Assembly (NCBI GenBank): GCA_009842325.1
Contig: VYFQ01000029.1
Coordinates: 1-53,773 of the forward strand
From: Acidimicrobiaceae bacterium
GTDB lineage: Bacteria; Actinomycetota; Acidimicrobiia; Acidimicrobiales; Aldehydirespiratoraceae
Reading direction: 5' to 3'
Length of the DNA stretch: 53,773 nt
Shown here piece by piece: positions 1 through 9,290 of this stretch. Under the pieces are notes generated by a model that was given only the letters and a program-made list of their open reading frames with translations, was not told the origin of the DNA and made no database searches. The translations under genes were made by a program, and so were the position numbers. Position 1 is the first letter of the stretch. Every line of letters starts with the position of its first letter.

Positions 1-276
1 GCCGCCCCGGCGGGGCCCCGTGGGGGGGGGGGGCGGGGGGGTGGGGGGGGCGGGGGCGCACCCGTGGGGTGGGCTGCAGACGGGCGGCTCCGTAGTCGTC
101 GGCGCGTGGCTGTGCCCCGGCGGCGGCTGCGGATGAGCGTGAGCGGCCTCGGCGCGCTGCTGGGCGATCATCGCGCCCAGCACCACCGCGGCAATCCCCA
201 GCGCGCTCACCGCCAGGCACCGCCTCGGCGTCGGCTCGCGGGACGGCGGCTGGGCAGAAGACGGAGTGTCAGACAT
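1..276 (-). CDS. Proline-rich membrane-anchored protein, truncated by window edge
   Basis: The frame is open from ATG at 276 (minus) to base 1, giving 92 codons with no stop, so the C-terminus lies outside the window. A good ribosome site (GAGAGGAG) sits about 10 bases before the ATG. Residues about 21-42 form one hydrophobic segment (LAVSALGIAAVVLGAMIA), probably a membrane anchor or signal. After it comes a His/Pro-rich stretch, and then almost pure proline/arginine encoded by the G-runs at 22-56. The start lies 24 bases after the stop of the lipoprotein gene at 300-1334, so the two are probably co-transcribed. Function unknown. The homopolymer runs could hide sequencing errors, so the last 20 residues are unreliable. 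Confidence 0.5.
   Translation of the reverse strand, partial: MSDTPSSAQPPSREPTPRRCLAVSALGIAAVVLGAMIAQQRAEAAHAHPQPPPGHSHAPTTTEPPVCSPPHGCAPAPPTPPPPPPTGPRRGG
20..57. repeat. G-homopolymer low-complexity tract
   Basis: Runs of 12, 7, 8 and 5 G are separated by single C or T bases. Read on the minus strand the tract encodes polyproline. It may be real coding microsatellite or a low-quality contig end. Confidence 0.7.
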
Positions 277-299
277 GGCGGGGCAACTCCTCTCGGTGC

Positions 300-1334
300 T
301 CAGCAGGACGCGGGGAAGTAGCGCTCGGGGGTGGCGTGGTGGTGCTCCATCCACTCCTCGGCCAGCCGGGCCGAGCGGTCGCAGTCACGCCAGTCCTCGG
401 CGCTGGGGCGGCTCTGGACCCACTCGGCCCAGGCGTCGCAGTCGCTGCCGAACCGTTCGGGTATCTCCGATCTACGCCGGACCCGGGTTTCGAGTTGGAT
501 GCCGGCGGGCAGCACGATCCGGCACTGCTCAGCCAGCGTCGTCCCGTCGGACAGGAGAAGGCCGGCGTCGTTGGTTTGGCCCGGACGCGTGCCGTCGGCG
601 AGCGGGTCTATGACGGTGGCGCAGTTGTGCCAGCCGTGGCGGTTCTTGACGCCCGTGCCTCGGGCCCCCGCGCCGTAGGCGTCGGCCCGGTCCTGGTACT
701 CGTTGAGCACGCACCACGGATCGGCGCCCAGGAAGTCGAGTGCCCACTTCATCTCGTGCAGCAGCCAGGTGCAGTTGCCCCGCGGCTGGTCGAAGCACCA
801 ACTCGTCCAGCGGGCCACGTCGCGGGTCCATCTCGGGATCTCACCGGCCCGGCGACCGGCACAGATGCCGCCGGCGCCCTCGCCGGGATAGGCGCTGTGC
901 ACGCAGTCAGATAGGTCCTGGGGGACCTCCCACTCTGACGGCGGGTAGCAGTCAGAGGGCCACGGCGGGCCCGGCGCGCAGGTGGGGTAGTCCCAATATG
1001 GAAGCTGCCGCGGGATCATCCCCACCTCCGGATGCGGCGGATGGCCGCCCTGAGGTTCTGGCGCCGGACCCGCCGCGACCGGGGGGATCGTCGTGGGGGG
1101 TGAAAGGGTCGTTGTCGTCGTTGTCGTCGTTGTCGTCGTTGTCGTCGTGGTTGTGGTCGGCGTTGCCTGCGCGAGATCGACCCGCGCCTCCTCGATCGAC
1201 CCCGCCAACACCGAAGGGCCGGGGTCGGCCGTCGCCGATTCGGTCAGGGGTGTCTGGCCGACCCAGCCGGCACCGCTGCCACAGCTAGCCGCGACCACCG
1301 CGAGAGCCGCCAATCGAAAGCACATGAAATTCAT
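300..1334 (-). CDS. Cysteine- and tryptophan-rich lipoprotein, function unknown
   Basis: The start chosen is the ATG at 1334, because it gives a lipoprotein signal peptide (hydrophobic stretch, then VVAASC as lipobox at about residues 14-19). A longer in-frame extension to 1436 would bury that signal. An uninterrupted poly-threonine linker follows (about residues 60-76), encoded by a 9-base repeat, and then a Pro-rich region. The remaining ~230 residues are rich in Cys and Trp and include several spaced cysteines (for example CAPGPPWPSDC), suggesting a disulfide-bonded extracellular domain. I do not recognise the family. It is probably the first gene of a unit with the truncated proline-rich protein. 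The upstream region is strikingly AT-rich. Confidence 0.7.
   Translation of the reverse strand: MNFMCFRLAALAVVAASCGSGAGWVGQTPLTESATADPGPSVLAGSIEEARVDLAQATPTTTTTTTTTTTTTTTTTLSPPTTIPPVAAGPAPEPQGGHPPHPEVGMIPRQLPYWDYPTCAPGPPWPSDCYPPSEWEVPQDLSDCVHSAYPGEGAGGICAGRRAGEIPRWTRDVARWTSWCFDQPRGNCTWLLHEMKWALDFLGADPWCVLNEYQDRADAYGAGARGTGVKNRHGWHNCATVIDPLADGTRPGQTNDAGLLLSDGTTLAEQCRIVLPAGIQLETRVRRRSEIPERFGSDCDAWAEWVQSRPSAEDWRDCDRSARLAEEWMEHHHATPERYFPASC
1108..1149. repeat. 9-base coding microsatellite (poly-Thr linker)
   Basis: The unit GTCGTCGTT is repeated more than four times. On the minus strand it encodes an unbroken threonine run in the lipoprotein at 300-1334. Confidence 0.8.
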
Positions 1335-1464
1335 GGTTGATGATCTAAGCGTATTTTCAGATATTTGCAACTGTTTTGTGATATTTCTATGTTTACCAGT
1401 GCTTATTTGATCCTCTGCGTGCGTCCGAACACGCAAGCGCCCCTAGTCGGCCGCAGCCGGGTGG
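1335..1464. promoter_or_regulatory. AT-rich divergent intergenic region
   Basis: Bases from about 1321 to 1420 are clearly AT-rich against a ~70% GC background. This is the spacer between the minus-strand lipoprotein gene and hpnC. On the minus strand TTGCAA is followed 17 bases later by TAGATC, seven bases before the ATG at 1334, a plausible -35/-10 pair. No operator palindrome was recognised. Confidence 0.4.
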
Positions 1465-1470
1465 TAGCTT
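1465..1470 (+). promoter_or_regulatory. -10 box (TAGCTT) for hpnC, leaderless
   Basis: TAGCTT lies 7 bases before the GTG at 1478 and no Shine-Dalgarno sequence is present. This spacing places transcription start at or next to the start codon. Confidence 0.5.
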
Positions 1471-1477
1471 CAGCCCG

Positions 1478-2347
1478 GTGAACGAAGCGGTCGAGCGCCA
1501 TGTCGGGCTCGACGCGGTCATGGCCCGGGCGCCATCCGAGAACTTCCCGGTGGCGCTGCGGCTGCTGCCCAAAGCGGTGCAGGGCCACCTGCGGGCCATC
1601 TACGGCTACGCACGGCTCGTCGACAACCTCGGTGACGAGTACCCCGGTGACCGCCTGGCCGCGCTCGACTGGGTCGAGGCCCAGCTCGACGACCTGTTCG
1701 CCGGCGCCCCCCGCCACGAGGCCTTCGTCCGGCTGGCGCCCACGGTGGCGCAGTTCGGGCTGGACCGCGGGCCCTTCGACGGGCTGCTGGCCGCCAACCG
1801 GCTCGACCAGCACAAGACCAGCTACGCCGACTTCGACGAACTGATGGAGTACTGCGAGCTGTCGGCCAATCCCGTCGGGCATCTGGTTCTGGCCGTGTTC
1901 GAGGCGGCCACCCCCGTCCGCCTGGCCGCCTCCGACCAGGTCTGCAGCGGCCTGCAGGTGCTGGAACACCTCCAGGACGTGGGCGAGGACGCGGCCAACG
2001 GGCGCGTCTACCTGCCGGCCGACGACATGGACCGCTTCGGCGTCGACGTCGAAGACCTCGGCGCTGCGGTGGCATCGGCCAATCTGCGCGGCCTGGTGGC
2101 CTACGAGGCCAGCCGGGCCCGGGCCATGCTGGAGGGCGGCAGGGGACTGGTGGCCTCGCTGCGGGGGCCCGCCCGCCTGGCTGTGGCCGGATTCGTGGCC
2201 GGAGGGCTGGCCAATCTCGACGCCCTCGAGGCCGCCGGCTTCGAAGTGCTGAGCCGCACCCGCAAGGCGGGCGGGGCACGGGTGCTGGGCCGACTCGTCG
2301 GCGTGTACCTCGCCGCTGCGCTCCGGCGGGGGACGGGCAACCCGTGA
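1478..2347 (+). CDS. hpnC: Squalene synthase-like HpnC
   Basis: A 289-residue trans-isoprenyl diphosphate synthase of the squalene/phytoene synthase fold. In the bacterial three-enzyme squalene route, HpnC turns presqualene diphosphate into hydroxysqualene. Two aspartate-rich metal-binding regions are visible: DNLGD at residues 49-53 and QDVGED at 166-171, followed by GRVYLP. The HLQDVGED form fits HpnC, whereas HpnD has NMLRD. The GTG start is supported by the -10 box seven bases upstream. The stop overlaps the GTG of hpnD by four bases, giving a coupled hpnCDE operon. The product feeds hopanoid or carotenoid synthesis, but no squalene-hopene cyclase gene is in this window. Confidence 0.93.
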   Translation: MNEAVERHVGLDAVMARAPSENFPVALRLLPKAVQGHLRAIYGYARLVDNLGDEYPGDRLAALDWVEAQLDDLFAGAPRHEAFVRLAPTVAQFGLDRGPFDGLLAANRLDQHKTSYADFDELMEYCELSANPVGHLVLAVFEAATPVRLAASDQVCSGLQVLEHLQDVGEDAANGRVYLPADDMDRFGVDVEDLGAAVASANLRGLVAYEASRARAMLEGGRGLVASLRGPARLAVAGFVAGGLANLDALEAAGFEVLSRTRKAGGARVLGRLVGVYLAAALRRGTGNP

Positions 2348-3252
2348 TCGGCGCCGAGGCGGCCTACCGCCGCTGCGAGGAGATCACCTGGTCCGAGGCC
2401 CGCAACTTCGCTTACGGGATCCGCCTGCTGCCGCCGCCTAAGCGCCGGGCGATGGCCGCCCTCTACGCACTGGCGCGCCGCATCGACGACGTAGGCGACG
2501 GCGACTGGTCGAACGACCGCAAGCTCGCCGCGCTGGATGACCTCCACAACGCCATCGCGGCCCTGGAGGCGGGCGAGATCACCGACCCCGCCGACCCGGT
2601 GCTGGTGGGCGTGGGCCACGCCGCGGCCCAATACCCGATCCCCGTGGCCGCCCTGCACGAGATCGTCGAGGGCTGCGAGCACGACGTGCGGGGCGAGGCC
2701 TACGCCACCATGGACGACACCGTGCGCTACTGCCGGCTGGTGGCCGGCTCGGTGGGTCGCCTGTCGCTGGGCGTGTTCGGCACCAAGCCTGCGCGTGCCG
2801 TCGCCGCAGGCCCGACCGGCCGCGACGCTGCGGCGGCCGGCCAGGACCGGCCCGTCGAGGACCTGGCCGACGACCTGGGCGTGGCCCTGCAGCTCACGAA
2901 CATGCTGCGAGACATCGTCGAGGACCACCGCATGGGGCGCATCTACTTGCCCGAGCAGGAGCGGATCCGCTTCGGGATCGCCCCGGGCCGCTGGGACCCG
3001 CCCGACGCCGTGGCCACGCTGGTGCAGTTCGTGGCCGGCCAGGCGGTGACATGGTTCGAGCGAGGACTGGTGCTGCTGGACCATCTCGACTACCGCAGCC
3101 GGGCGTGCACCGCGGCCATGGCCGGGATCTACCGGCGGCTGCTGGGCCGCATCCTGGCCGAGCCCGCGTCCCCTCTGAGCGGCCGGGTCAGCCTTCCCAC
3201 CCACCAGAAGGCCCTGGTGGCGGCCCGCAGCCTGTCCGGGTTGCGGCCGTGA
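2344..3252 (+). CDS. hpnD: Presqualene diphosphate synthase HpnD
   Basis: A 302-residue squalene/phytoene synthase family enzyme; HpnD condenses two farnesyl diphosphates into presqualene diphosphate. It carries DDVGD at 48-52, and LQLTNMLRDIVED at about 182-194 followed by GRIYLP, the classic second Asp-rich motif. Between SLGVFG (141-146) and the second motif lies a ~25-residue Ala/Gly-rich insertion that looks like a surface loop. It starts at a GTG overlapping the hpnC stop and ends overlapping the GTG of hpnE, so translation of all three is probably coupled. Confidence 0.94.
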   Translation: MIGAEAAYRRCEEITWSEARNFAYGIRLLPPPKRRAMAALYALARRIDDVGDGDWSNDRKLAALDDLHNAIAALEAGEITDPADPVLVGVGHAAAQYPIPVAALHEIVEGCEHDVRGEAYATMDDTVRYCRLVAGSVGRLSLGVFGTKPARAVAAGPTGRDAAAAGQDRPVEDLADDLGVALQLTNMLRDIVEDHRMGRIYLPEQERIRFGIAPGRWDPPDAVATLVQFVAGQAVTWFERGLVLLDHLDYRSRACTAAMAGIYRRLLGRILAEPASPLSGRVSLPTHQKALVAARSLSGLRP

Positions 3253-4622
3253 CATCCGGCCCGCGGCCGGCGCGGGTGGTGGTGGTCGGCGGCGGTCTGG
3301 CCGGGTTGTCGGCCGCGGTGGAAGCGGCCGACCGCGGCGCTGCTGTCACCCTGCTCGAGCGCCGCCCCCGCCTGGGCGGCGCCACCTGGTCGTTCGAGCG
3401 CAACGGCATCTGGTTCGACAACGGCCAGCACGTGTTCATGCGCTGCTGCACCGCCTACCGGGCGTTCCTGGAGCGGATCGGCTCAGCCGGCGGAGCGTCG
3501 ATGCAGAGCCGGCTCGACGTTCCCGTGATGGCACCGGGCGGGCCGGTCGGGTCGATCAGGCGCACGCCCGGCCCGGCCCCGCTGCACCTGGCGCCCGCGC
3601 TGCTGTCCTACCCGCATCTGAGCCTGCGCCAGAGGCTGGCCGTGCTGCGGGCCGGGCTGGCGCTCAGGCGGCTCGACCCCGACGATCCGGCCCTCGATGA
3701 CGTGACCTTCGGCGACTGGCTGACGGCCCGCGGCCAGGACACGACCGCCATCGAGACCTTCTGGGACTTGATCGTGCTGCCGACGGTCAACGCCGGCGCG
3801 GCCGACGCCTCCCTCAAGCTGGCCGCCAAGGTGTTCGTGACCGGGCTGCTCACCGAGGCCGGCGCGGCCGACATCGGCTGGGCCCGGGTGCCCCTGTCGG
3901 CCCTGCACGGCGACGCCGCCCGCCAGGCCCTGGAGGCCGCCGGAGGAGAGGTCCGCTCGCGCGTCCCCGTGAAGGCGGTGCGCCCCGGCCAAGCAGGCTT
4001 GGAGGTGCAGACCGACGAGCAGGTCATCGAAGCCGACTCAGTGGTGGTGGCCGTGCCTCACGACGCGGTGGCCGCGCTGCTGCCGTCCGGCACCGTCGCA
4101 GCCCAGGACCGGCTCGTCGAGTTGGGCACCTCCCCGATCGTCAACGTCCATCTGGTGTACGACCGCCCGGTGACCCACCTGGACTTCTTCGCCACCGTCG
4201 GCAGCGACGCGCAGTACGTGTTCGACCGCACCGCCGGCGCCGGGCTCGACGACGGCCGCCAATGCCTGGCCGTGTCCCTCTCGGCCGCGGAGTCCTACAT
4301 CGGCATGGCCTCAGCCGATCTGGTGTCGCACTTCACCGCGGAGATCGCCCGGCTCCTGCCCGCGGCCTCGGGAGCCACCGTCACCGAATCGATCGTCACC
4401 CGTGAGAACTCGGCCACGTTCCTCGGCGTGCCGGGCACCGACTCGCTGCGGGCCGGAGCCGAATCCGGCCTTCCCGGCGTGTATCTGGCCGGCGCTTGGA
4501 CCGACACCGGCTGGCCGGCCACGATGGAGGGAGCGGTCCGCAGCGGAACCGGGGCCGGCCGGCTCGCGGCCCGCTTCGCCTCCCGATCCGCCGGCGGCCA
4601 GGCCCCCGGCTCGGCTGGTTAG
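3249..4622 (+). CDS. hpnE: Hydroxysqualene dehydroxylase HpnE
   Basis: A 457-residue FAD-dependent amine-oxidase-fold protein that reduces hydroxysqualene to squalene. The N-terminus holds the dinucleotide-binding motif VVVVGGGLAGLSAA (about residues 9-22), followed by LLERRPRLGG and FDNGQHVFM, all typical of HpnE. Near the C-terminus, GVYLAGAWTDTGWPATMEGA is the family's FAD-contacting end. The start is the GTG at 3249 inside the hpnD stop (GTGA); the open frame extends further upstream but only as a shadow of hpnD. It completes the hpnCDE operon. Confidence 0.94.
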   Translation: MTSGPRPARVVVVGGGLAGLSAAVEAADRGAAVTLLERRPRLGGATWSFERNGIWFDNGQHVFMRCCTAYRAFLERIGSAGGASMQSRLDVPVMAPGGPVGSIRRTPGPAPLHLAPALLSYPHLSLRQRLAVLRAGLALRRLDPDDPALDDVTFGDWLTARGQDTTAIETFWDLIVLPTVNAGAADASLKLAAKVFVTGLLTEAGAADIGWARVPLSALHGDAARQALEAAGGEVRSRVPVKAVRPGQAGLEVQTDEQVIEADSVVVAVPHDAVAALLPSGTVAAQDRLVELGTSPIVNVHLVYDRPVTHLDFFATVGSDAQYVFDRTAGAGLDDGRQCLAVSLSAAESYIGMASADLVSHFTAEIARLLPAASGATVTESIVTRENSATFLGVPGTDSLRAGAESGLPGVYLAGAWTDTGWPATMEGAVRSGTGAGRLAARFASRSAGGQAPGSAG

Positions 4623-4673
4623 GGATCCGGACTCAGACCGGAAGCAGTGCGAGACTAAACGAGCATCACCGGC

Positions 4674-4679
4674 TAAGGT
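4674..4679 (+). promoter_or_regulatory. -10 box (TAAGGT), leaderless
   Basis: TAAGGT lies 7 bases before the ATG at 4687, with no Shine-Dalgarno sequence between. Confidence 0.45.
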
Positions 4680-4686
4680 TCGGGCC

Positions 4687-5298
4687 ATGACTCCCCAGCA
4701 CGCTCAATCTTCGGGAGGCGGCTCGGCGGGGCGGGCCATCGTGCTTGTGATCGTGGCGGTTGCGCTGGGCGCGTTCTTGCTGGCGCGAGGCTTCGACGAC
4801 TCCGACGACAGCACCGAGGCCTCTTCCAGCGCCACGACGGAAGAGTCGACCAACGGCGACCCCGAAGAGACTGACACCAACGGCACGACGTCCACCACAA
4901 CGACCACCACAACGACGACGACGGCTCCCCCGGTGATCACCCACCCCCCCGGTGAGGTCAAGGTGGCCGTGATGAACGGCACCGGCGTGCGGGGACGGGC
5001 CGGACGGACAGCCGACACACTCAACGCCACAGGGTTCGTGACCGCAGCCAAGAACACCCAGCAGGACCGGGTCGAAGCCTCGGTCATCTACTACCGGCCG
5101 GGATACGGCGACGACGCCAAGTCCGTCGCGTCCGTGCTCGGCGCGCCCCCCGACATCATCACGCCCGCTCCGGGAACGATCATGACCCTGATCAGGAATC
5201 CGGAGTCGCCGGCGGACCTGGAGGAGTTCAACATCTTCGCCGTGGTCGGCACCGACAACGTGATCCTCGACCCCGATCCACCCGCTGATTCCGGTTAA
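4687..5298 (+). CDS. LytR C-terminal-domain membrane protein
   Basis: A 203-residue protein with a short cytoplasmic N-terminus, one membrane helix (about residues 16-36, AIVLVIVAVALGAFLLA), an acidic/Ser-rich spacer and then a poly-threonine linker (about 70-80). The rest resembles a LytR_C domain, starting with VKVAVMNGTGVRGRAGRTADTLN and ending near residue 190. LytR_C is the C-terminal extension of LytR-CpsA-Psr enzymes, which attach glycopolymers to peptidoglycan. Here it occurs alone, without the catalytic LCP domain, suggesting a cell-wall accessory role (inferred). The ATG at 4687 is preferred over upstream in-frame starts because those run inside hpnE and because of the -10 box seven bases upstream. 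Confidence 0.8.
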   Translation: MTPQHAQSSGGGSAGRAIVLVIVAVALGAFLLARGFDDSDDSTEASSSATTEESTNGDPEETDTNGTTSTTTTTTTTTTAPPVITHPPGEVKVAVMNGTGVRGRAGRTADTLNATGFVTAAKNTQQDRVEASVIYYRPGYGDDAKSVASVLGAPPDIITPAPGTIMTLIRNPESPADLEEFNIFAVVGTDNVILDPDPPADSG

Positions 5299-5339
5299 CG
5301 GAGCTGGTTGATCACTCCTCGCGCGGCGATGCCGCGAGA

Positions 5340-6338
5340 ATGTCGGTTGTGCGCGTCCTGGCTGCACCCGACAAGTTCCGCGGCACGGCCTCCGCCGGAG
5401 AGGTCGCTCGGGCAGTGGCCGAGGCCGCCGGCGCGGCATCGGCGTCGTGCGACCTTGCGCCCATGGCCGACGGGGGCGAGGGAACCCTCGACGCGCTCGG
5501 TGGTCCCAACCGCTCCTCGGTGGTGACCGGGCCGCTCGGTGAGCCCGTCACCGCACCCTGGCGGCTCAGCCGCGCCGTCGCCGTCATCGAGATGGCCCTG
5601 GCCTCGGGCCTGGCCGTGGCGGGCGGCGCCTCGAGCAACGATCCGGTCAACGCCACCACGGCGGGCACAGGCGAGTTGATCGCTGAGGCGGTCGAGGGCG
5701 GAGCGCAGCGGGTGCTGGTGGCGGTGGGCGGCTCGGCCACCACCGACGGCGGTCTCGGTGCGCTGGAGGCCCTGCCGTCGGTTGCCCGGATGTCGGGGGT
5801 GGAGATGATCGTGGCCTGCGACGTGCGCACGTCCTTCCTGGACGCCGCCGCTGTGTACGGTCCGCAGAAGGGAGCCTCGCCCGCCCAGGTCGAGCTGCTG
5901 ACCCGGCGACTCAGACGCCTAGCACAGATCTACGAGCGGGACTTTGAAGTGGACGTCACCACCATGGCCGGCGCCGGCGCGGCCGGTGGCCTGGCCGGAG
6001 GCCTCGCGGCCCGGGGTGCCAGCCTGGTCAACGGCTTCGAGGTGGTCGCCGACGAGATCGGCTTGGGGGAGCGGATCCTGAACGCCGACGTGGTCGTAAC
6101 CGGTGAGGGTCGCTATGACGCCACGTCGTTGCAGGGCAAGGTCGTCGGTGGTGTGGCCGAGCTTGCAGCCGAGTCAGGCACCCGGGCGCTGGCCGTGGTC
6201 GGCGGCTCGGATCCCGAGGCGCCGAGGCCCGACGGCTTGGAGATCCTCGACCTGACCGCGATGTTCGGATCGGAGCGGGCTCATGGCGACCCCTGCGGGT
6301 GCGTGCGGGAGGCAGTAGCGGAGGCGCTCGGCTACTAG
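5340..6338 (+). CDS. Glycerate kinase (GlxK/GarK type)
   Basis: A 332-residue kinase that phosphorylates D-glycerate with ATP (to 2-phosphoglycerate in the GlxK/GarK class). The family pattern is clear: APDKFRGT at residues 9-16, PMADGGEGT at about 41-49, IEMALASGLA around residue 83, and the glycine-rich VAVGGSATTDGG at about 127-138. Length is a little below the usual ~370. It starts 41 bases after the LytR_C gene, and a 6-base-pair hairpin (CGCGGC-GAT-GCCGCG, 5322-5336) lies in that gap just before the ATG. No glyoxylate or tartronate genes are adjacent, so the source of glycerate is not indicated. The end overlaps the convergent small membrane gene by four bases. Confidence 0.9.
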   Translation: MSVVRVLAAPDKFRGTASAGEVARAVAEAAGAASASCDLAPMADGGEGTLDALGGPNRSSVVTGPLGEPVTAPWRLSRAVAVIEMALASGLAVAGGASSNDPVNATTAGTGELIAEAVEGGAQRVLVAVGGSATTDGGLGALEALPSVARMSGVEMIVACDVRTSFLDAAAVYGPQKGASPAQVELLTRRLRRLAQIYERDFEVDVTTMAGAGAAGGLAGGLAARGASLVNGFEVVADEIGLGERILNADVVVTGEGRYDATSLQGKVVGGVAELAAESGTRALAVVGGSDPEAPRPDGLEILDLTAMFGSERAHGDPCGCVREAVAEALGY

Positions 6339-6565
6339 CCCTCTTTGCGGCGCAGCCTCCCGGTCAGGACCAAGAAGACCAAGCCGATCAACACCACCAG
6401 GATCGCGAGCAGCGTGACCAGCCAGGCGAAGATGGTCACTACCCACTGCACCACGGTGACCGCCCCCACCACGGTCAGCGCGCCCACAATGAGCTGGGCC
6501 GGCCAGGGCAGGCGGCCCAGCCTCGCCACGGCTCGGCCCGCCTCCTTCTCCATGGGTGTTTCCAC
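6335..6565 (-). CDS. Small two-helix membrane protein
   Basis: A 76-residue protein with two predicted membrane segments (about residues 24-42 and 46-68), a short amphipathic N-terminus and a basic tail (RLRRKEG). No family recognised. The gene is supported by a TAGGAT -10 box (6572-6577) six bases before the GTG start, the same arrangement as at other genes here. An alternative internal ATG at residue 5 has no support. It is convergent with glycerate kinase. Confidence 0.6.
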   Translation of the reverse strand: METPMEKEAGRAVARLGRLPWPAQLIVGALTVVGAVTVVQWVVTIFAWLVTLLAILVVLIGLVFLVLTGRLRRKEG

Positions 6566-6571
6566 GGGCCG

Positions 6572-6577
6572 ATCCTA
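6572..6577 (-). promoter_or_regulatory. -10 box (TAGGAT), leaderless
   Basis: Read on the minus strand, TAGGAT is followed by six bases and then the GTG at 6565. Confidence 0.45.
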
Positions 6578-6639
6578 CCGCCGGGCCTATACCATGGCCC
6601 GGTCCCGTCGAGCCCGTCGCAAGCCCAGCGAGGAACGCC

Positions 6640-6921
6640 ATGGCCGTCACCGTCCGAGTGCCCACAACCCTGAGAGTTCTCACTGCCGGCGCGTCGGAGG
6701 TTGCCGTCGACGGTTCCACGCTCGCTGAGGTGCTCGACTCGCTGGAGTCCTCGCATCCGGGCTTCCGCGACCGCATCCTCGACGAGGCGGGCGAACTGCG
6801 CCGCTTCGTCAACGTGTTCGTCAGCGACGACGACGTCCGCTTCCTCGATGGGCTCGGCACTGCGGTCGACGACGGCGCCACCGTGAGCATCGTGCCCGCA
6901 GTCGCGGGCGGCCGCGGCTGA
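6640..6921 (+). CDS. cysO: CysO/MoaD-family sulfur carrier protein
   Basis: A 93-residue beta-grasp sulfur carrier. The match to mycobacterial CysO is close throughout as I recall that sequence: VRVPTTLR near the start, RRFVNVFVSDDDVRF at about 54-68, and a C-terminal SIVPAVAGG. CysO carries sulfide as a C-terminal thiocarboxylate for cysteine synthesis with CysM, while the peptidase Mec releases the cysteine. The sequence does not end at the functional Gly-Gly (90-91) but continues with Arg-Gly, so two residues would have to be removed before activation. The ATG at 6640 is preceded by AGGAA; the upstream in-frame ATG at 6556 adds an unrelated tail. cysM and mec are not in the window. Confidence 0.85.
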   Translation: MAVTVRVPTTLRVLTAGASEVAVDGSTLAEVLDSLESSHPGFRDRILDEAGELRRFVNVFVSDDDVRFLDGLGTAVDDGATVSIVPAVAGGRG

Positions 6922-7006
6922 ACCACCATCGCCCCTGATACTCGCCTCTTCCGGGCGGCCACATTCGCGCTCTGACGGGTTGTCATCGCGGCCCTGCGCC
7001 GGTTGA

Positions 7007-8710
<1,704 letters not shown>

Positions 8711-8735
8711 TCCCGATACTCCAGTCCCCCCAAGA

Positions 8736-8770
8736 CAACAGCCCGGCCCGCCCCCAAGGCCGGGCTGTTG
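8736..8770 (+). terminator. Hairpin terminator after groEL
   Basis: A perfect 13-base-pair inverted repeat (CAACAGCCCGGCC with GGCCGGGCTGTTG, loop of 9) begins 26 bases after the groEL stop. No T-run follows, as is common for GC-rich actinobacterial terminators. Confidence 0.8.
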
Positions 8771-8780
8771 CGCGCTCGGA

Positions 8781-8786
8781 TAGCTT
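8781..8786 (+). promoter_or_regulatory. -10 box (TAGCTT), leaderless
   Basis: TAGCTT lies six bases before the ATG at 8793; there is no Shine-Dalgarno sequence. Confidence 0.5.
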
Positions 8787-8792
8787 GCAGGC

Positions 8793-9281
8793 ATGGCTGA
8801 GCTGCATCCGTTGTGTGAGCCGCTGGCAGCGCTGCTCGGGACGTGGCGCGGCCGGGGCCAGGGCAGCTATCCGACCATCGACGACTTCGCTTACGCTGAG
8901 GAGTTGGTCTTCGGCCATGTCGGCAAGCCGTTCTTGTCGATGGTCCAGCGCAGCCGGGACCTCTTGACGGGCGAGCCGCTGCACGCCGAGGCCGGGTACT
9001 TGCGAGCCCTTCCCGACGGAGCTGTCGAACTCACGGTGGCCCAGCCATCGGGCGTCGTCGAAGTCGATGTGGGTTCTGTGACCAAGACCTCCGGCGGCCT
9101 AGTCGTCGAACTGGAGTCCGCTGAAGTCGGCCTCACGTCCACGGCCAAGTCGGTGACGGCCGTGCGGCGGCGGCTGGAGGTAACCGGCTCGACGCTGATC
9201 TCGGAGCTCTGGATGGCCGCGGTGGGCGAGGCCGATCTCATCCACCACGTGCGATCGGAACTGTCCCGGGTGCCGACGTAG
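8793..9281 (+). CDS. Nitrobindin-like haem-binding beta-barrel protein
   Basis: A 162-residue protein of the nitrobindin (UPF0678/THAP4-like, FABP-fold) family. Nitrobindins bind ferric haem in a small beta-barrel and are linked to nitric oxide binding and peroxynitrite isomerisation. Visible marks are GTWRGRGQGSYPTI (about 16-29), HVGKPFL (42-48), LHAEAGYLR (63-71), and a C-terminal HHVR (151-154) in the place of the proximal haem-ligand histidine (as in M. tuberculosis Rv2717c). Its stop codon is part of the -10 box of the following fdhD gene. Confidence 0.9.
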   Translation: MAELHPLCEPLAALLGTWRGRGQGSYPTIDDFAYAEELVFGHVGKPFLSMVQRSRDLLTGEPLHAEAGYLRALPDGAVELTVAQPSGVVEVDVGSVTKTSGGLVVELESAEVGLTSTAKSVTAVRRRLEVTGSTLISELWMAAVGEADLIHHVRSELSRVPT

Positions 9282-9284
9282 CCT
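9279..9284 (+). promoter_or_regulatory. -10 box (TAGCCT), leaderless, overlapping upstream stop
   Basis: TAGCCT lies six bases before the ATG at 9291; its first three bases are the stop codon of the nitrobindin gene. Confidence 0.45.
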
Positions 9285-9290
9285 GGAACT

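Noticed and set aside
740..1288. Plus-strand frames over the first lipoprotein
   Set aside because: Arg/Pro/Ser-rich shadows without ribosome sites; the minus-strand frame has a lipobox and an AT-rich upstream region.
5322..5336. Hairpin CGCGGC-GAT-GCCGCG before glycerate kinase
   Set aside because: Six perfect pairs, but such short GC palindromes are common at this composition, and neither a terminator nor an operator role can be supported.
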